This document shows positions 62,304 to 64,000 of a stretch of DNA of 64,000 nt, in pieces. The notes beneath the pieces are model-generated. The model did no database searches and was not told where the DNA came from. It saw only the letters and a program-made list of their open reading frames with translations. A program made the position numbers and the translations under genes. Numbering within the stretch: the first letter of the stretch is position 1; the number at the start of each line of letters is the position of its first letter. Origin of the DNA: CAXBDP01 sp041689935 (GTDB taxonomy: Bacteria > Bacteroidota > Bacteroidia > Cytophagales > Cyclobacteriaceae). The stretch lies in contig JBDNFI010000012.1 of NCBI GenBank assembly GCA_041689935.1, positions 17,009 through 81,008 of the forward strand, written 5' to 3'.

Positions 62304-63632
62304 CTAAGCCAATACTTGATTTTTTACCTTGGATAACGCTTGCTGGAAATCTGCTTTTATATCCTCTATATGCTCAAAACCAACAGATACTCGCAGTAGC
62401 CCTGGTTCCACGCCAGCAGCTTTTTGTCCTTCCTCGCTCAATTGCTGGTGAGTAGTGGTAGCTGGATGAATGATGAGGGTTTTGCTATCTCCAACATTGG
62501 CTACGTGGCTAATCAGTTCTAGATTATTTACTACGGTATCGGCAAATTCTTTTCCATCCCTCAGCTTGAAAGAAAGTACGGCACCAAATCCATGTTGCAG
62601 ATACTTTTTGGCTAATGCATGATATGGACTAGAGGCTAAGCCAGGGTAATTTACGTAGGCTACATCTTCATGACTTTCAAGCCATTCGGCTAAGGCTAAA
62701 GCATTTTCAACCGATTTTTGCACCCGAAGCGAGAGAGTTTCTAGTCCTTGCAATAAGAGGAATGAATTGAATGGGCTCAAAGCAGGGCCAAAATCTCTAA
62801 GACCTTCTACACGAGCTCTTATGGCAAAGGCAATATTTGGCAGCCCAAGAGGATTGCCTTCTCCGAATGTATCCCAAAATTTTAAGCCTTGGTATCCTTC
62901 AGAAGGTTCGGTGAATTGAGGGAATTTGCCATTCGCCCAATTGAAATTCCCTGCATCTACAATCACTCCACCAACGGAAGTGCCATGGCCCCCAATCCAC
63001 TTTGTAGCAGACTCTACTACGATATTTGCCCCATGCTTGATGGGTTGTACCAAATACCCTCCCGCTCCAAACGTATTATCTACGATCAATGGAATTTCAT
63101 TTTTCTTAGCAATGGCTGCAATCGCTTCAAAATCAGGAATATTAAAGCCTGGATTGCCAATTGATTCGAGGTAAATTGCTTTCGTCTTTTCATCAATTAG
63201 TTTTTCGAATGAGGGCGCGTTATCTCCATCTGCGAAGCGCACTTCTATGCCCAATCGTTTGAAAGCTACTTTGAATTGATTGTAGGTGCCGCCGTACAAA
63301 AAGCTGGTGCTTACAAAATTATCTCCTGCTTGCAGAATATTGTTTATCGCAATGAATTGTGCGGCTTGCCCAGAGCCGACAGCCACCGCCGCCACACCAC
63401 CTTCCAATGCCGCAATTCGTTTTTCGAATACATCGGTTGTCGGGTTCATGATGCGTGTGTAAATGTTTCCAAATTCCTTCAGCGCGAATAGATTGGCTCC
63501 ATGTTCGGAATTATTGAATACATAGGAAGTGGTTTGATAAATAGGAACAGCTCGTGATCCTGTAGTTGGGTCGGCTGCTTGGCCTGCATGCAGTTGCAGT
63601 GTTTCGAATCTGTAATTAGTTGAATTTGACAT
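62304..63632 (-). CDS. metY: O-acetylhomoserine sulfhydrylase
   Basis: A 442-residue PLP enzyme of the Cys/Met metabolism family that makes homocysteine from O-acetylhomoserine and sulfide. It has LHAGQAADPTTGSRAVPIYQ, the GGVAAVAVGSGQAAQFIA segment, IVDNTFGAGGYLVQPIKHGA and the Schiff-base Lys in VESATKWIGGHGTSVGG. The length of about 440 residues is characteristic of the MetY branch rather than MetB/MetC. It is the first gene downstream of the SAM-I riboswitch. Confidence 0.94.
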   Translation of the reverse strand: MSNSTNYRFETLQLHAGQAADPTTGSRAVPIYQTTSYVFNNSEHGANLFALKEFGNIYTRIMNPTTDVFEKRIAALEGGVAAVAVGSGQAAQFIAINNILQAGDNFVSTSFLYGGTYNQFKVAFKRLGIEVRFADGDNAPSFEKLIDEKTKAIYLESIGNPGFNIPDFEAIAAIAKKNEIPLIVDNTFGAGGYLVQPIKHGANIVVESATKWIGGHGTSVGGVIVDAGNFNWANGKFPQFTEPSEGYQGLKFWDTFGEGNPLGLPNIAFAIRARVEGLRDFGPALSPFNSFLLLQGLETLSLRVQKSVENALALAEWLESHEDVAYVNYPGLASSPYHALAKKYLQHGFGAVLSFKLRDGKEFADTVVNNLELISHVANVGDSKTLIIHPATTTHQQLSEEGQKAAGVEPGLLRVSVGFEHIEDIKADFQQALSKVKNQVLA

Positions 63633-63879
63633 TATTGTAGATTTTGATTTCGGAAAATAGGTAAGTTAGGGACATATTTCGGCCATTTATTGGCAGAATT
63701 GAAATGCAGAGATTTGAAGCTTATCGCTTGGGATTAGCGACAACATGGCATCAAACAGCAACAATAGTTGAAGCTTGAAATGCGTGTGCTGAATAATAGC
63801 GAAATAGAAATTCGCGCAGCTTGTGCGAAATCTAACTTGCCAAAATAGTTCGAGTGTTGTGTGTTCATATTGCAACTGT

Positions 63880-63987
63880 TTTATATTCTTCCGACACCTT
63901 GTCGAAATCAGGAATTGGCACCTTGCCGTTAAGCTATGCAGGTTGCCAGAGGGTCATCAAGCCTGTCTCTCACCTCTTCTCTATAAA
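63880..63987 (-). ncRNA. SAM-I (S-box) riboswitch
   Basis: Reading the minus strand, the conserved aptamer parts occur in order: AGAAGAGGTGAGAGACAGGC, the TGATGACCCTCTGGCAACC core, GGCAAGGTGCCAATTCC and a closing P1 arm pairing TTTATA (5') with TATAAA (3'). This is the SAM-I consensus that binds S-adenosylmethionine. It lies about 250 bases upstream of metY and should shut off metY-metX-hom when SAM is abundant. The intervening leader has a hairpin at 63811-63829 (TTCGCGCA/TGTGCGAA) but no clear T-run terminator. Confidence 0.93.
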
Positions 63988-64000
63988 TCAATCGCTCTCA

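Larger units (their letters stand above)
284..63065. repeat. genome-scattered octamer GCGGGAGG (43 exact copies)
   Basis: Starts of plus-strand copies: 284, 1999, 6034, 10112, 13234, 14318, 14479, 19395, 28761, 34810, 37255, 42051, 43158, 46937, 48528, 50311, 51268, 55791, 57162, 61411. Starts of minus-strand copies (CCTCCCGC): 470, 3240, 5728, 7382, 10414, 10818, 11703, 15407, 23201, 24581, 28238, 33771, 36039, 38402, 39130, 41865, 45586, 46409, 48066, 53656, 57427, 59950, 63058. Inside genes it is read in all three frames (Arg-Glu, Ala-Gly-Gly, Ser-Gly-Arg), so protein coding does not explain it. Counted by eye, so a copy may be missed. Confidence 0.85.

Noticed and set aside
284..63065. 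GCGGGAGG read as Shine-Dalgarno sequences
   Set aside because: Copies are mostly inside genes, on both strands and not placed 5-10 bases before start codons.
284..63065. GCGGGAGG as a KOPS-type chromosome-orienting motif
   Set aside because: The 20:23 strand split in this window shows no orientation bias, which KOPS would require on one replichore; this could still be revisited genome-wide.
63687..63875. 62-codon frame between the SAM riboswitch and metY as a leader peptide gene
   Set aside because: It lies in the expression platform, has no methionine-rich or regulatory codon run and no family likeness.
1..64000. CRISPR arrays, rRNA operons, complete insertion sequences or prophage genes
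   Set aside because: None seen: no regular spacer repeats, no rRNA sequence, no transposase, integrase or phage structural gene among the translated frames.

Overview
The window looks like a chromosomal segment of a Bacteroidota bacterium, most likely order Cytophagales. Pointers are moderate-to-low GC, Bacteroidota-type promoters (TTTG, about 19 bp, TAnnTTTG), weak or absent Shine-Dalgarno sites, and family content such as WbqC-like, DUF2807, DUF4407, DUF4221-like lipoproteins and an RskA-type anti-sigma protein. I cannot name a genus. About 60 protein genes, one tRNA-Ser(UGA) and one SAM-I riboswitch are supported.

Layout. 0-16 kb is housekeeping: partial hpt, M42 aminopeptidase, upp, a CaCA antiporter, serine dehydratase, hemE, a heptose-7-phosphate kinase, an aminotransferase, recR, clpS, a sodium/solute symporter, an alkyltransferase-like DNA-damage protein, an MscS channel, and a compact Mla-type lipid transport operon (permease, ATPase, MCE protein). 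16-24 kb is more AT-rich and accessory: a receiver-HPt protein, a barrel-like protein, an S41 lipoprotein, two tandem secreted cysteine-rich mini-proteins (one with an in-frame stop) and two paralogous beta-propeller-like lipoproteins. The lipoproteins lie between a complete gene and a decayed copy of its last 40 codons. 24-30 kb has a bicarbonate transporter, isocitrate dehydrogenase with a divergent LysR regulator, a DUF4256 gene with a GTTCAC operator cluster, and a hipBA toxin-antitoxin operon with several operators.

30.2-33.2 kb holds the best candidate for an undescribed system: a tightly coupled operon of a GIY-YIG/DUF4357 nuclease, an HNH nuclease and a methyltransferase-HIT fusion, next to tRNA-Ser. 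33-52 kb returns to core functions: YihY, thioesterase, MltG, ECF sigma with a membrane partner, lpdA, fabG, ClpC, Sua5, GDPD, threonine aldolase and RarA. 53-64 kb has a DASS transporter, two related small exported proteins, a penicillin acylase, sucD and a metY-metX-hom operon led by a SAM-I riboswitch.

The strongest genome-scale signal is the octamer GCGGGAGG. I counted 43 exact copies on both strands, in all reading frames and in intergenic DNA, where about 0.5 would be expected by base composition. It is thinned in the accessory regions and absent from the nuclease island. It behaves like a Chi-type or other genome-wide DNA recognition motif.
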